From Chionis minor (taxonomy: Eukaryota > Chordata > Aves > Charadriiformes > Chionididae): a stretch of 64,000 bases of DNA. The stretch spans positions 319,453 through 383,452 of the forward strand of contig VZSF01003273.1 of assembly GCA_013398295.1 (NCBI GenBank), in the 5' to 3' direction. Below the pieces are notes generated by a model. The model was not told the DNA's origin and ran no database searches. It saw only the letters and a list, made by a program, of their open reading frames with translations. Every line of letters starts with the position of its first letter. Positions within the stretch are counted from its first letter, which is position 1. This document shows positions 45,307 through 63,509 of this stretch, piece by piece. Both the position numbers and the translations under genes were made by a program.

Positions 45307-48300
45307 CTAACCAACCATACGCAATTTCGCTAAACGAGAATCTCTTAGAAGTCTTGAATAACACAAATTATAGCAGCAAAGATGGCCTGCCTCTGGAAAT
45401 GCAAGCCTTACACTGCGTGAGTGAGATACAAGCACTACCTACTATTAATGACTATACATGTTTTAAAAGCAACAAGACTTGTAAGTTGACTGCTGACTAA
45501 AATTAACAAAAATTCAAGGAATCTGAAACACAAGCATTTATTCTACGTAGCACATGTTTCGAAGAAAAATGCTAACTAACCAATGATCAAGAGTGCCTAA
45601 CGTGAGTCGTAAAAGAACAGAAAATCTGATACATTGGTACATTCTGTATTCTCCAGATGTGAAAATTATGTTTAAAAATACGGAGTCAAACTAATTAAGT
45701 TTGTCACATATGGCAATCTTGAAAAGATTAAACCAGAAGCAGTTAAGAAGAATTTCCAGACTTCCTGTAGATGGTCAGTCAGAATGCGTTTTCGTAACTG
45801 CCTGGTAATGGATCCGACACGGAACATCAAGCTTCAGGAAAATGGCAAACATCATGAAGCTTATTTCCAAATAACCAACAACTTAAAACAGATGCAATGA
45901 GACTAAGAACGTAGCCAAGGTGATGGCATAAAGTTTTGCCAAACAAGCAGTTTACCGTATCAGAAGTTAACACCATTTGGAACAAGGTTCTTATGAATCA
46001 ATAAACTATAAAAACCAAGTTAGCTTTTTGAAATGTCATTTTACAGTTGTTCGCATTTCTTTCTGCCCTTCAGATCACGTGCAAAAAGTTAAAATACTAC
46101 TACTGTTTAACTAACAAATCATAAGTATAGTACTTCTGACTCTTAGCTTACTTCCAGTCTTAACCCCGAGCCTCCTTATCATCACTGCTTTAGATAACGT
46201 GGGCAGAATGGAACCCGTCCCACTGAAGCACAAGTCTTTCATTAGATTATTTTGAAAACATTATTATATAGGTAGCCCATCATTCTGTAAACAGTAAATA
46301 AACACAGAACGTAGCGAACTACTGTTTTGCCGTCTGACACCTGGAATAACATTCAAACAACACAATTTGGGGAAATAATTTTCTTAGCCATTTTAGTTTT
46401 GCAGACAGTTTCACATTTGTCTGAATCAACAGCGCTGTCAATGACGCAATCACCATTATTCCTGATGGACACAACAGTTTTAAAACTGTAATCAATGTGA
46501 GAATTAATCCCTTAGTCTACCCTGCTTTTATTTTATTAGGCAGATGTTCCAGTCGTAGCAGATTCTCCTCTTCCAGCTAGCTGCATCATCTGAACAACAT
46601 ACAACAGGGTAGTAAGTACTCCAGCCTTTGCAAGGCAAGTTTAATTCTCCCTCTGGGGTAGCTAGAGGCCTCTCTCTGGAGAGCTTCTGACCAGATTCTA
46701 TACAGGACAAAAGAGTGATGACCAGAAATCAACTCAGTAAAGGTTCCCCGATTGTCCTTAACAGATCATGAGTTCGGACAGCGAGGGGGGAGCACATAGG
46801 TTACATCTGCATCTACTTTTTTGGAAAAAAATAGAGCACGACTAAGCAGAAAGTGAGAAAAATTAAGAGAGTAATAGAGAGGTGAAAAGAGATGAAGACA
46901 GCAGCACGTTTTCGATCCATCAGAACACATCAGCTCTATAAAAAGAGAAAGGAGGAACTGAAGAAGAAAAATATAAGGCTTTGGAACTGTTATTATTGGC
47001 AATTAATGATTTTTTCCCCCCAAATCATGAAAATGCTGTTTCACATGTGTACACACACCAACGGCTATGAATGAAACCAAGAGGGAAAAGAACTAGCATA
47101 ACAAAAGTACGGAAGAAGTGATTCACATCAAATAATCCAACCCAATTCAGCCACCTCCTCCTACTTTTTAACTGTGCCAACACATCAGCTCTAACTCCAA
47201 TCTTCTTCAAATAAAGTTAGTCCCAAAAGTAAGATACACCAAGAAGGCCAAACCTTCTTAACTCAGTTTCTGCTCCTAAATACACAGAACTCCAGAGAAC
47301 ATATTTATTTAGCCCGTGATGCCAAGACCTGGTAGAGCTTAAAGTCGAGATTTCCAAAGAAAAGCCTAGAATGTACAAATACAAATGAAGTTTATTTGTA
47401 CTTCAGCACCTAAAGTGAAAACCCCAGCCCAGCTCTTTTCATGCATATAATGCTTTTACCCTTTAATAATTACTATGTATTACTTGAAAGATAACTATTT
47501 TATCATTTTATACAAGAGGGAAATTACAGAAAGTAAGGGTAAATGGACGAGATTATTATAGGTAGTTATCTCCTGTGCTGAGACCACTGTACAGCTCACG
47601 TACTTAAGCAGGTTATATGCTGTGACACCTGGGAGCCAAAAAGGAAAAAAATTTAAGATATACTCCCACTGTAGATTTTGTAATGAAAATACAAAATGCC
47701 ACACAATCACTGGCATCTTATTTGTAAAGAAAAAGCCTAACTCAGTAAAATGCACAAAAAAGCTTACAAACTACCTGGACATGATGCTACAACATGGATC
47801 AAATTGAAACATCAATACTTAACCTATCATAGCTCCATAAAATAACAGTTTTCTTACAGGATTTTTTTTTAAAGTTGTGTCTCCTTAACTGTTTCATAGA
47901 AACAGGAAATCATAGAAGCCATTGGACTTTGCTGTATGCCCCGAATTAGCAAGAGCTTCCTTGTTCCTCTGGTTTGTCTGACACTGAAAAATGCATTAGG
48001 GCTTTAGAGTTCAAGATTTTCTTTGACTTATAATTAACTTTTTTAAACACCACCACCAGTAGAAGCTTCTGCTGTTTGCAGACTTATAAACTTCTGAGCT
48101 AACTGTAGTTTACTCTTCATTTATCTACATAAAACATAAAACTTTATTACCGTTGCTGAGGCCACACGTATCAATTTTGACTGAAAGCACCATCTTCAGG
48201 GTAGAGAGATGATATAGTCCCATCTTCCTGCCAGTTCAGGCCTTATCTCACTCCTGAGACAGCCAACACAGACAGCCAACCTTTTCTGTGAATGGGACAC

Positions 48301-49305
48301 TTACTCCACTAGGAACTAGAGTGGGACAAGGAGCTACATTTAACACGAGCCCAGCCCCATGGCGAAATGGCCAACGACTTCCTCACCGCCAGTTTGGGCG
48401 AGATGCGGCTGGCACCCACCAGGTAAAAGGCTCCACATCCCATTACCAGTCCCTCGAGCTACACAGTCTCATAAGCATAGACAAAATATAAATAGACTTT
48501 GTGAACTGAAAACAGAGCTCTAAATTCTTCAAAAAGCACCTGTGAAGAAACTAGGCTGTGGCTGCCATTTTGGATTTGATCCAGCTGAGTAGCAAGTCCC
48601 TGTGGCAGCTTTCAAAGCTCTTAAAAGTTTTTCTTTCCCATTCCAAGAGCCCAGAATGTTTCCAAACAGGTTTCAAGAATTGAATATTAAGCTATAAAAG
48701 CAGCTTCAGGTACTCGTTCTATGAAAGAGCGAATCCAAAATGACGGCTCCAAGCCGGTCTGATAGAACATTTCAGCTTTCCCAGCGCCTGGTATCAAACC
48801 ACAAGCCCCAGACCTACATGGAAGGCTGCAAAGAAGACGCCGATTCAAAACCCGGCCCCCAGCAAGGTCTTCATCGCCATTCTGCCGGAATGACAGAGTG
48901 AAAGGGAAGAAGAACGCTCTCCTCCACTCAAGACGTCTTGAGCTACTGCTTAAAATACGACAGGCCAGAAAGAAATCTGGAGCACTGGTTAATTTTTGAT
49001 GACAGAGTTTTATTGTTTGGAGCATACCAGTTTGCACCCATAAGAAAACAGAACAAAGGAAGTTTTGTTCACACTAAGGATAACTAATAGTTTCCAACCA
49101 CAGAAAATGGTTTTCACATGGTGAGAAAAAAAAAAAAGTCAAATGTACACCAAACTCAAAATTGAGTTCAAAACTCAACGCTTAAACTTCTATGCAACTA
49201 TATAGAAGGAAACTGTATATTAAAACACTCCCACAGAACACAGGGAAGATATCAGGAGGGTGACTTTTTAATATACTGATACATGTTTTAAATACGATAT
49301 AGATA

Positions 49306-49324
49306 TCATGACATGATGTCATGA
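49306..49324. repeat. Perfect palindrome with 1-base centre
   Basis: The arms TCATGACAT and ATGTCATGA flank a single G. It follows directly after GATATAGATA. Confidence 0.9.
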
Positions 49325-51754
49325 CAATAAGCAATTGACAGGTAACGCCACAAAATACTGTTTGATATAATCATATTGGGTTAAAGACTACTGCCTGTCG
49401 TCTCGCTACTGAGAGAATAAGGAAGGACTGCAAGTAAAAGGACAGATTTTATCACTTTAGTTTAGAAATTCAAACAGTTTGCTTTTTCATTCAAAACAAA
49501 TCTCTGTAATTACCTAGAGATTATAAGAATTTAGATGCTCAAAGAATGTTACAGATGTCTACTCTAGTGACTGAATTAAATATGAAATTGCACCTAGCAC
49601 TTAAAATTATGATGACACTAATTGATTTTTTTTTAAAAAAAAAAAGGAAGCTTAGAAATGGTTTTGGTTACAGTTTCCCCAATGCTCTCACTTTATTTGT
49701 CATATGTTTTGAGGAGTTTTAGCATGATCAGGCTGCAGGCTGCCAAGACAATTCTAATTTGCGGGACAGTTCTGCATTGTTTTTAATCACTTCTACACAA
49801 AGACAAGACTGACACAAACAATACTGGAAGCAGGTAGAATACAGGGACTAACACCCTTCACAAGTCTTCATTTTAGCTTTGACCCCTTTCAAGGAGAACT
49901 ACACGAAACACTGTTTGGACTCTTCTGGATTCTTACTACAGCCTTTTCAAAAGTTGTTGCACGTGCCTTTTTTTCCAACTGGTATAGGGTATGATAGGAA
50001 TAAAAATAATCTTCCAACAGTTCTGTAGACACTTACGGAGTGTAAAACCAGAAAATTTCGTATGTACTGCAGGCATCTGCAGTGTGAAGAACCAAAGCCC
50101 CAGAAAACTATTTGCATAGATGTTTTGCAAAGTCCTTCAACATTTTTGAGGGTTACTAGGTCAGGTCATTACTACATTTTCCGAGCGGCTAATACAAGCC
50201 TTAACAGCGGTACCCTCTATCAGGAGGTGGTCTGGACAGAGGAAGGATTGCAGCGTACTACGCGATAAGCCACTAGACCTTTTCCCAGCAATAAAAGGGA
50301 AGAATTACAAAGGGACTAAGATGACTACATCGAAACCCCAGCAGACAGTGCTTTTGATGAACAGATGAGAAAACAAAATGGAACCGGCATGTCTGATATA
50401 CACCCATCTACGCATACGCACACACCGCCCCCCATCTGCTGTACAACCACAGTTTTAACTTAAAATCATAGTATTATTGACAGCAGCATTTAAAGAAATT
50501 TAAGGTCTACCAGTGGAGAAAAGGCAGTGCATGATGCCATCCTTGTCCAACAAGTCCTCTGCATTCCACAGGTCTCCACACGGAAGTCACCTACCATATG
50601 GGCTGAGGCATCCCATCAGTCTGCGGCAGCATCATTATACCACAGCCTTTAAGTATTTCTCACTAAATATACAGTTGTGCTTGTTATTAAAAGGTCCCTT
50701 TGGTAATTCCTACCTTATTCAACTCAAGCTTCATCATTCTTTTTTAATTGTAATATGAACCATTAAATTAAGATGATTTTTCTTCTGAAGCTTCCAGCAT
50801 ATAATGAAAAAGAAAAAAGTTATCTGCCACAAAACCAGCCAACATGCATTTCCCTGAACAGGAACATCGAGAACAGATACTTGGAAACCACATTAGGCAG
50901 AAACCAATTCCAGTCGTATTTGAAACATGAAACTGGGAGCAAGGGAAAAACAAATTCCAGATAAAACAGAAAACTACGCTGCACAATTATCAAATAGGAA
51001 CTTCTCGTCGTACTTTTGTATATTCCCAGATTTCTCCCCACTTAGCGAGGCATATTTTAAGAACACTTTTAACCTTCCCACCCTCATTTCAAAACAGAGA
51101 TCAAAGAAAAGCCGTTTGGATGGACACCTTCCGCTTCTTATGCAATACAGATTTAGACACCGCACTTCAAAACCCCAGCCGTTACTTCAGCACCCAACAG
51201 TCCAAACATCACTCCAGCCCTTTGAAGCAGCCCTAATGGTATCTTCCATTTGCAAGTCACACTTCTGTAGTCAAAGATCTTACTCCAAGGAGATGTTAAT
51301 GTGAAACCACTCAGACTGCGGAGAGACACGCGCTCCTGGAGGCAGACTGCGAAGGTGTTCCGAAGTCAATGTAACACCATTACGGAGAGTGTCAGCTTAG
51401 AAGCTGTCATAAACACTTCATAATCACTCAGACACAAACTGAACTGCCTGCAACACATTACTTTATTAAGTGCTGAATAGAGGCTCAATTGTACGAATAA
51501 AAAAGCACAATGCCACAGATAACAGCCTCACCCAGCAGATTTTCACATAAATGTCAAATTGTTGCTTTTTCAGATTGAAAGGTTTTTAAGCTAGAGAGAT
51601 CCGGTTTTTTTCTTAACTGGAATGATGTTGCTTAATTACAAGCAAGTTGCTTAAATACTCGGCAAGATCAGGAAGGAAAGTTTGTATAATGCCAAAGGAC
51701 ACAAAAAAGTGGCGTCAAATAAACGCTAAATATTTAAGTCAGTCACATAAGTGC

Positions 51755-51808
51755 CTGAGACTTTATTTCTCAGACTAAGACTGCTGAGATTTTATTTCTC
51801 AGACTAAG
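51755..51808. repeat. Two-copy tandem duplication, period 29
   Basis: CTGAGACTTTATTTCTCAG plus ACTAAG occurs twice with one substitution (C to T) and a 4-base link. Each unit is itself an imperfect hairpin, with CTGAGA facing TCTCAG around TTTATT. Confidence 0.9.
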
Positions 51809-54471
51809 TAAGCAAAAAACAAGATGGAGAAAGAACAACATGGGGGAAAAAAACCAGGTTATGTTACCTCCAAATCTGTTGGATATACAAAGCCTGCTCT
51901 AAAAAGATATTTAAAATTGACGTTCAAGACTATCGATCTGAGAAACTCTCCAGAAACTCTTCAAGACCATCTTACTAACAAAGGAACCATTCCAACACTG
52001 ACGTTGCACTAACACAGACAGATTGCACAGGTTAAAGCTGTACCTGTCTGGATACAGTCTCAAAATTGCACAGAAGATACAAATGAAGGGCTGACAAAGT
52101 GATGCAATAACTCTACGGTTGACCTTCTTAAGATAGATGGTAAAATATTTCCACATTTGGCATTTCTGCTATTTCACCGTGCTTCCCCCCACCCATTAAA
52201 AATACCTCTGCATAAAAATGAATGACACTAAGAGAAACCAACCTGGAATTTTATCTTTCTTCTTTTTCCTAATATTAAATGCTATCAAAATTACAAAGAA
52301 GCAAAATACACTGGGGAAAAAAGACAACCTGTCTGTATTGTCCTACCAAATAAGAAGGTGACATCAGGTTTTCTGTGGCCTAACTTGTGGTTAATTCAGA
52401 CATGAGAAGGGAAAGGGGAAAAAAAAAAAAAGGAAAAAGAAAAAACACCCAACCTACCCACAAACCCAAAGAAAACCCCTCTTTTCCGTTAGGAAACATG
52501 GATAAACCACCACCTTGTACTACCTGCCTGACAGTACCAGTATAAGGCCAGATAAACAAGGTAGTTTAACTCGTCATTTGTTAGTAACCTACATCAAATT
52601 ATTTCGTGTTTACTGTAGAGCACCGTGGGGTTAGAGTTTAAATGCAGACAGTTAATGCAGAACAGGTTACACCAGGCTAATCTGTTCACATACCAAAGAA
52701 CTGAGACTCTCTTCTGCCAGTCTTGCTTTCCTTATAGGTGTGAAATCCCATCCCACAACGCGTTTCTCAAGGGCATTGATACGGATAGCTCTGACAGAGA
52801 CGCTCGCTCAGACAGACAAAATCACTCAGGAGGGACGCACAGAACTCCCCCCTACCCACAGAGCAAGGGCATGTTACATACACAAAGAATGAAAAAACCC
52901 AATCTTTGCTAGACACAAAGCTCTTCTCATCAGCGCGGCCAGGAGAAGTCCCCACCCAACGTGCTTCCACGCGTTTCTCAGAAAACACACACTCGTTTGG
53001 ACAAGAACATTTCAGCAGGGTCAAGTAAACTGTTTTATAAAAATTCTTTAGCTTAAGCCTATGTGAGTACTCGCAGGATCTTAACTAATTGATGAACTTG
53101 TGCTAGAACGCCCAGTACTGCTGCAGCTGGATTTCCTCTCTTAGCCCAGTATCTTACTGACACCTAATGTTTGTTTGCTGTAATACACTTCGAAGAACAA
53201 AGCAAAGCCTTTCTGAACCATCTTAATAATCTGATTTGTACACTGTAATGAAACTGATCAGTCTTCAAAACAGTGTACAAAACTAATTATATACTCTAAA
53301 CCCATTCTTGGTATTCAAGGTAGTAACTAGGGCAGATTTAAAAAAAAAAAAAAAGCCACACGCACAATCCAAAGATGTTTTGCTCCATTAAAAATAAAGC
53401 CATGAAAATTAGAATTAGACATAGTTTCTCAGGACATACAAGCAGCTAGAATTTCCTATGTTTTGGTTAAAGTGTTCCTAAATTTTAGTTAAAAGTTACT
53501 AAATACTGACAGTTAGTGAAGTATATTAGATTTTACTCCATTTCTATTAAACCTTCCTTCAAATGCAAAAGCTCCACATTTTTTTTTCTTCCTCATCTCC
53601 AGCTAACAACATGCAATCAAGAGGGGGGAAAAGCCAGCAGCTGTCCCACACTCCAGTGAAACTCAATTTAACTTAACTTTTGGTGTACAAGTTAACATTA
53701 TTTTCTATGATACTAAGCTACAGGTATGTAAACACATGTCCTACATAGGTAACCAAAAAATTATAAAAAAAATATACACACTTCTAAAAAAAAAAAAAAA
53801 CACCACCAAACCAAAACCAGTGTTTTTTACAGAGAGAAAGAACTCCATCCTCTCTACATTATTTTGAAGGACAAGGTGTTATGAGCTCTTTTTTTTTTAA
53901 AGTTAAGAATTTTATGACCTACTGTATTAAACTTTATTCTGTCGTTTCAAGAAATTTGGGGGAAATTCCCCAAATTAAGACCATGTGCTCATAAACCACT
54001 CAAACACAAACTGCAGGGTGTGTGTATGACAGGATGAAATCAAACCCATATGCACACATAGACTTTAATAAAATTAAAATTGCAAATCATGTACATGACA
54101 AACATGCGATTGTAAAATACAATTAATACTGTCATACTTGCATTCCTGGGACAAACAAATTCTTTTCATATTTTTCCACCCTTATTCCTTTCTGTAGATT
54201 AAAAAAATCTCCGTCCTTTCTGGGATACAAACTACTCCATAATGTCAAACTCTACTCCCAATTCAACTCTGAAAATTTACTAAACAGAAATAATTTGTAA
54301 AAAGTCCTCAAATCTGAAGGTATATGAATTCAAGTGTTTGATCTATGCTCAGTATTAATCTTAAGCATGTTACATACAAACCACACGACACTGATGGTAA
54401 ATGTTGGCTCTTTCCATTTCAATAGGAAAAATTAAAACTAAAATATTAAAGTAATAACACGTTACAAACTA

Positions 54472-54678
<207 letters not shown>

Positions 54679-55454
54679 TTATACCAGATGACGTTTTCTC
54701 AATGCATTTTTCCATTGTCATAAGTAAAAGCAAAGTAGCTTAGTTTTCATGCCAGAACAATATATTCTTTCAGGCAGATGTAAGAGATTTGTTAAAGTTT
54801 CACAGCAAGGTTAAAAAGCATTAAAATGAGGGATTTAAAAAGATGTAAAGTGATGGAGAAAAATTTCCTGGGTTACAATGTGGGTTGTCACTAAATACCC
54901 CAAAAACTTCTGTAATTTCTTTCTCCAGTGATTACTAAAACATGGCAAACTTTTCAAATGGAGAAAAAATTTGCTAAGGACCAACAAAATAAACATTAAC
55001 AAATACAGAAATTACAAATGCACAGACTTATCAAAACTATTTCTAGATTCTATGCAATTAATCTTTACATCAACCTTACCAAAAGAAGGAAATCCCCAGG
55101 AAGAAAAGTGCTACAGGACATAATAATCAAAAATGTTAAGCTTTTCTTGAGTAGAGCCCTCTAAAAGTACATTTTCAACCATGACAGAAGAAACAAGAGC
55201 TCACTGCAAGCTTGAAAGCATCAAAGAAAGAGAGGAAATATTTAGGATGGTGAAAGAGGATGTATGCACACCCAATCAGAATAGGTTGTATAAAAGTAAA
55301 TTTTCACAGAATATGGAGGATTCTGAAGAATATTCTAAAGAGTTTTTTTATACTGTAGGAAAGAACCTAAAGAGGGAATCCTTGAGATTTTTTTAAAAAT
55401 AAACATTTGAGGAAAACAAACCCACAAGCAAACAAACCTTAACTAGCCTAAAGC

Positions 55455-55520
55455 TGGACATAATGCCATGTACAGGTTGATAGGTCTTTTCTAGTTCTAA
55501 TAACCATGAATTTATGAACT
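55455..55520 (+). mobile_element. Possible old CR1 3' end
   Basis: GGTTGATAGGTCTTTTCTAG, then TTCTAATAACCATGAATTTA and TGAA, resembles the terminal part of old CR1 copies ('...GGTCTCTTCTAGTCCTAA..CCATGATTCTATG'), with a decayed terminal octamer repeat. It is short and diverged, so the call is weak. Confidence 0.4.
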
Positions 55521-55942
55521 GCCAGCCTCCGTGCCATTTCAACAGCTGGAAAACATATAGTCTTCCCTATTAACCTCTTGGAAAGGCTGAAAATTCCCCA
55601 TCACAGCTCTGGCTATGGTTGCTATTACTTCACCTGAGACTAGAATGAGCCTTTACCGTAGAGCCCTAGACAGGAAAATAAGACGGTAGGCAAGAAACAG
55701 CAATTTGCTGAAAGACTTAAACCCAGCGTTCTCCAGAAAGCAGGTCCCTTAGTTCCCCAGGTCCGACAAACGCACACACCACTGCAAGGTGTTCAATTAA
55801 ATCAAGTAGTAACTACCCAAATGCAGCATTCAACCATCTCGCATTCAGTCCCTAACCTTCCTAATTCCAAAAAAAAGGTAATCAGGACAGACAGGTAAAA
55901 CAGCTCAGATCTTAAGTGGGGACCTAGTGATACTCTTAAAAC

Positions 55943-55997
55943 AAGCTTGTAGCAATCACCATTTTTGCTTTAAAAAGCTTGTAGCAATCACCATTTT
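55943..55997. repeat. Two-copy tandem duplication, period 32
   Basis: A 23-base unit starting AAGCTTGTAGCAATCACC and ending ATTTT occurs twice without a mismatch, separated by a 9-base link (TTGCTTTAA-like). Identity of the copies suggests a recent duplication. Confidence 0.9.
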
Positions 55998-56503
55998 CTC
56001 CCGCTAAGTCAGTAGCCTTACTCACGACTTATTAAGATACACTGGCAGTAATAAACAAGTTACATTTTAAGAATATTTTATGGCTTTGCTCTATTATTTC
56101 CCTAAAAGCCATCATGGAATGCCCTGCTCATTCCACCCAACTGCTTTTCTTTTCTAGGTTAGTCTGAATTCTACCACACCACTGAAAATGTATCTGGGAC
56201 TTGGACTGGATTCACAGTTAGACAATCTGGCTTTGAAATCAAACAGTAGATTAAATAAATTCTGTTCTATGCTTCGTTTTCAACTACCTTAAGGAAAATA
56301 TAGTTTGTTTGTTTTTTTAATTTGCTCCTTTTCGTAAGCAAGCATTGGCTTGCCTTTAGATGAAAACACAAGGCCTGTTTTGCTACTTGGTAGATACTGA
56401 ACAGAAGTGCAGTTACTCAATCAGAATTAATCTATCCAGAACAAGGAAATGAAATACTTAATTTTGAGTCAACAAAGATTACTGAAAAAGGTGACTGACA
56501 TTA

Positions 56504-58608
<2,105 letters not shown>

Positions 58609-58663
58609 CTGTGGCACAACATCTTGAAGAAACGTAACGACGCTTTCCATGTATGACTGTTCC
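58609..58663 (-). CDS. BCAS3: BCAS3 coding exon 2 (residues 24-42)
   Basis: This 55-base exon encodes the end of Thr24 and then EQSYMESVVTFLQDVVPQ, an exact BCAS3 signature. The acceptor is ttttcaag (AG at 58,665-58,664) and the donor GTACGTG begins at 58,608. The exon enters in phase 2 and ends on a codon boundary. The segment is predicted to form a short amphipathic helix leading into the first blade of the beta-propeller. It is separated from the start-codon exon by a 2.8-kb intron. Confidence 0.95.
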
Positions 58664-62140
<3,477 letters not shown>

Positions 62141-62631
62141 CACTCGGCGTTACATTCCTAAAGGCAGAGAAGCGCTTGAGGAGCATCGCAGAGCCCGGCC
62201 ACCTCCTCAGGGGCTCCCGCCCCCGCCCCCAACCACGGACCAGCACAGAAAATGGGAGGAAAAGCCAAATTCCCGGCGGTGCCGGTTCTCAGGCGCACGG
62301 AGCCAGGCAAGGATCAACGCCGGCCCCGCACGAGTCAACAACAAGACGCTCAGCGACACGACTGAAGTTTGACGGGCGCCCTGAGCGACGTTTACGGGGA
62401 AAACAGCAGGTAAAGGGTAAAATATCCCCCCGCGTTACACCAGGGGCTCCGGCGCGGGGCCTCCCGCCGGCGGCAGCGCGGCCCCAGGGAGGAGGCGGCC
62501 GGGAAGCGCCGGGCACCCTCCCCCGCCCGCTGTTGAGCAACCCCAGCGCCAAACGCCCCGACCCGGCCGGCCTCTCCCCGAACGCCGAATCAGGCCGCGG
62601 CCGCCCGGGGAGACGCCCCGACCCGCCGGCC

Positions 62632-62857
62632 NNNNNNNNNNNNNNNNNNNNNNNNNNNNNNNNNNNNNNNNNNNNNNNNNNNNNNNNNNNNNNNNNNNNN
62701 NNNNNNNNNNNNNNNNNNNNNNNNNNNNNNNNNNNNNNNNNNNNNNNNNNNNNNNNNNNNNNNNNNNNNNNNNNNNNNNNNNNNNNNNNNNNNNNNNNNN
62801 NNNNNNNNNNNNNNNNNNNNNNNNNNNNNNNNNNNNNNNNNNNNNNNNNNNNNNNNN
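62632..62857. other. Assembly gap of 226 N
   Basis: This is a run of N in the middle of the CpG island. GC-rich promoter sequence commonly drops out of avian assemblies. Open frames that appear to run through it (for example 62,095-62,931 on plus and 62,289-63,011 on minus) are artefacts of reading N as unknown residues. Confidence 0.99.
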
Positions 62858-62882
62858 AGGGGGCGGAGCCGCCGGGCGGGGC

Positions 62883-62892
62883 GTCACGTGAG
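62883..62892. promoter_or_regulatory. E-box / CLEAR-like site (GTCACGTGAG)
   Basis: The palindromic CACGTG core at 62,885-62,890 is flanked by GT and AG. It matches nine of ten bases of GTCACGTGAC, the motif bound by TFEB/TFE3 and USF-family bHLH-zip factors. It lies in the CpG-island promoter next to GC boxes. Binding is not shown by the sequence. The link to autophagy and lysosome control is an inference from the known role of BCAS3 at phagophores. Confidence 0.55.
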
Positions 62893-62990
62893 GCGGGGCG
62901 TGGTCGCTCTGCGCGCGGCTGCGCGCCGTGACGCAGCGGCGGGGCGGGAGGTCGCGGCGGCCGGGCGGGAGCGGGAGCGGGACCCCGCGG

Positions 62991-63012
62991 GGTGACGCGC
63001 TGCTGCGTCACC
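62991..63012. promoter_or_regulatory. Inverted repeat of TGACGC half-sites
   Basis: Two perfect 8-base arms, GGTGACGC and GCGTCACC, are separated by a 6-base spacer (GCTGCT). Each arm carries TGACG, the half-site used by CREB/ATF and AP-1 bZIP factors. A further TGACGC is at 62,929-62,934. The site could also form a hairpin in RNA if it is transcribed. Confidence 0.5.
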
Positions 63013-63080
63013 GCTTTCGTCAGACGGGCGCTTCGCAGCCGGTCGGGGCCCTCGCGGGGGGCTGGTTTGGGAACCCCGAC

Positions 63081-63509
63081 ACCTCAGTGTCGTTTTCCCA
63101 ATGAGGTCACCCCGGGCGGGAAGGGTGAAAAAACAGGGATGGGAAAAACAAGGAAACCCGGGGCTTGGAATGGAAGCGGATGTCATGGAGAGAGAGCGGT
63201 AATTAACAGCGGTAACACTAACGAACCAGGAATGACCCAATGCCAGTATAAGACACCCGAGGATTCCGCTCGACCCGTCCCATCCGCAGGCAGCGGGGCA
63301 AGGAGTTCTCGGGATGGCCGCCGTCCCAGGGGAGAAAAACTCTGGCAGCAACACCTAGAAACCCACGGAGCGGAGCGGGATGGGGCGGAAACGCCGTCAC
63401 AAGTTCAAACACCAGAGTCTTCGGAAAGTGCCGTTTTCCCAAGCGTTGGAAGCGACCTCACCGAAAATCAAAGATTCCTGAAGGAGAAATCAGCCCTGCG
63501 TCGCTCAAA
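63081..63509. other. Upstream flank between CpG island and CR1 element
   Basis: About 430 bases with moderate CpG content. A small hairpin (CGACAC, loop CTCA, GTGTCG) lies near 63,077-63,092. No coding exon or known repeat was recognised here; several short minus-strand frames have no protein features. Confidence 0.6.

Noticed and set aside
47890..47935. CATAGAAACAGGAAATCATAGAAGCC as an antisense CR1 terminal repeat
   Set aside because: Two ATAGAA units alone are not enough, and no following GGAAGGGACC block is present.
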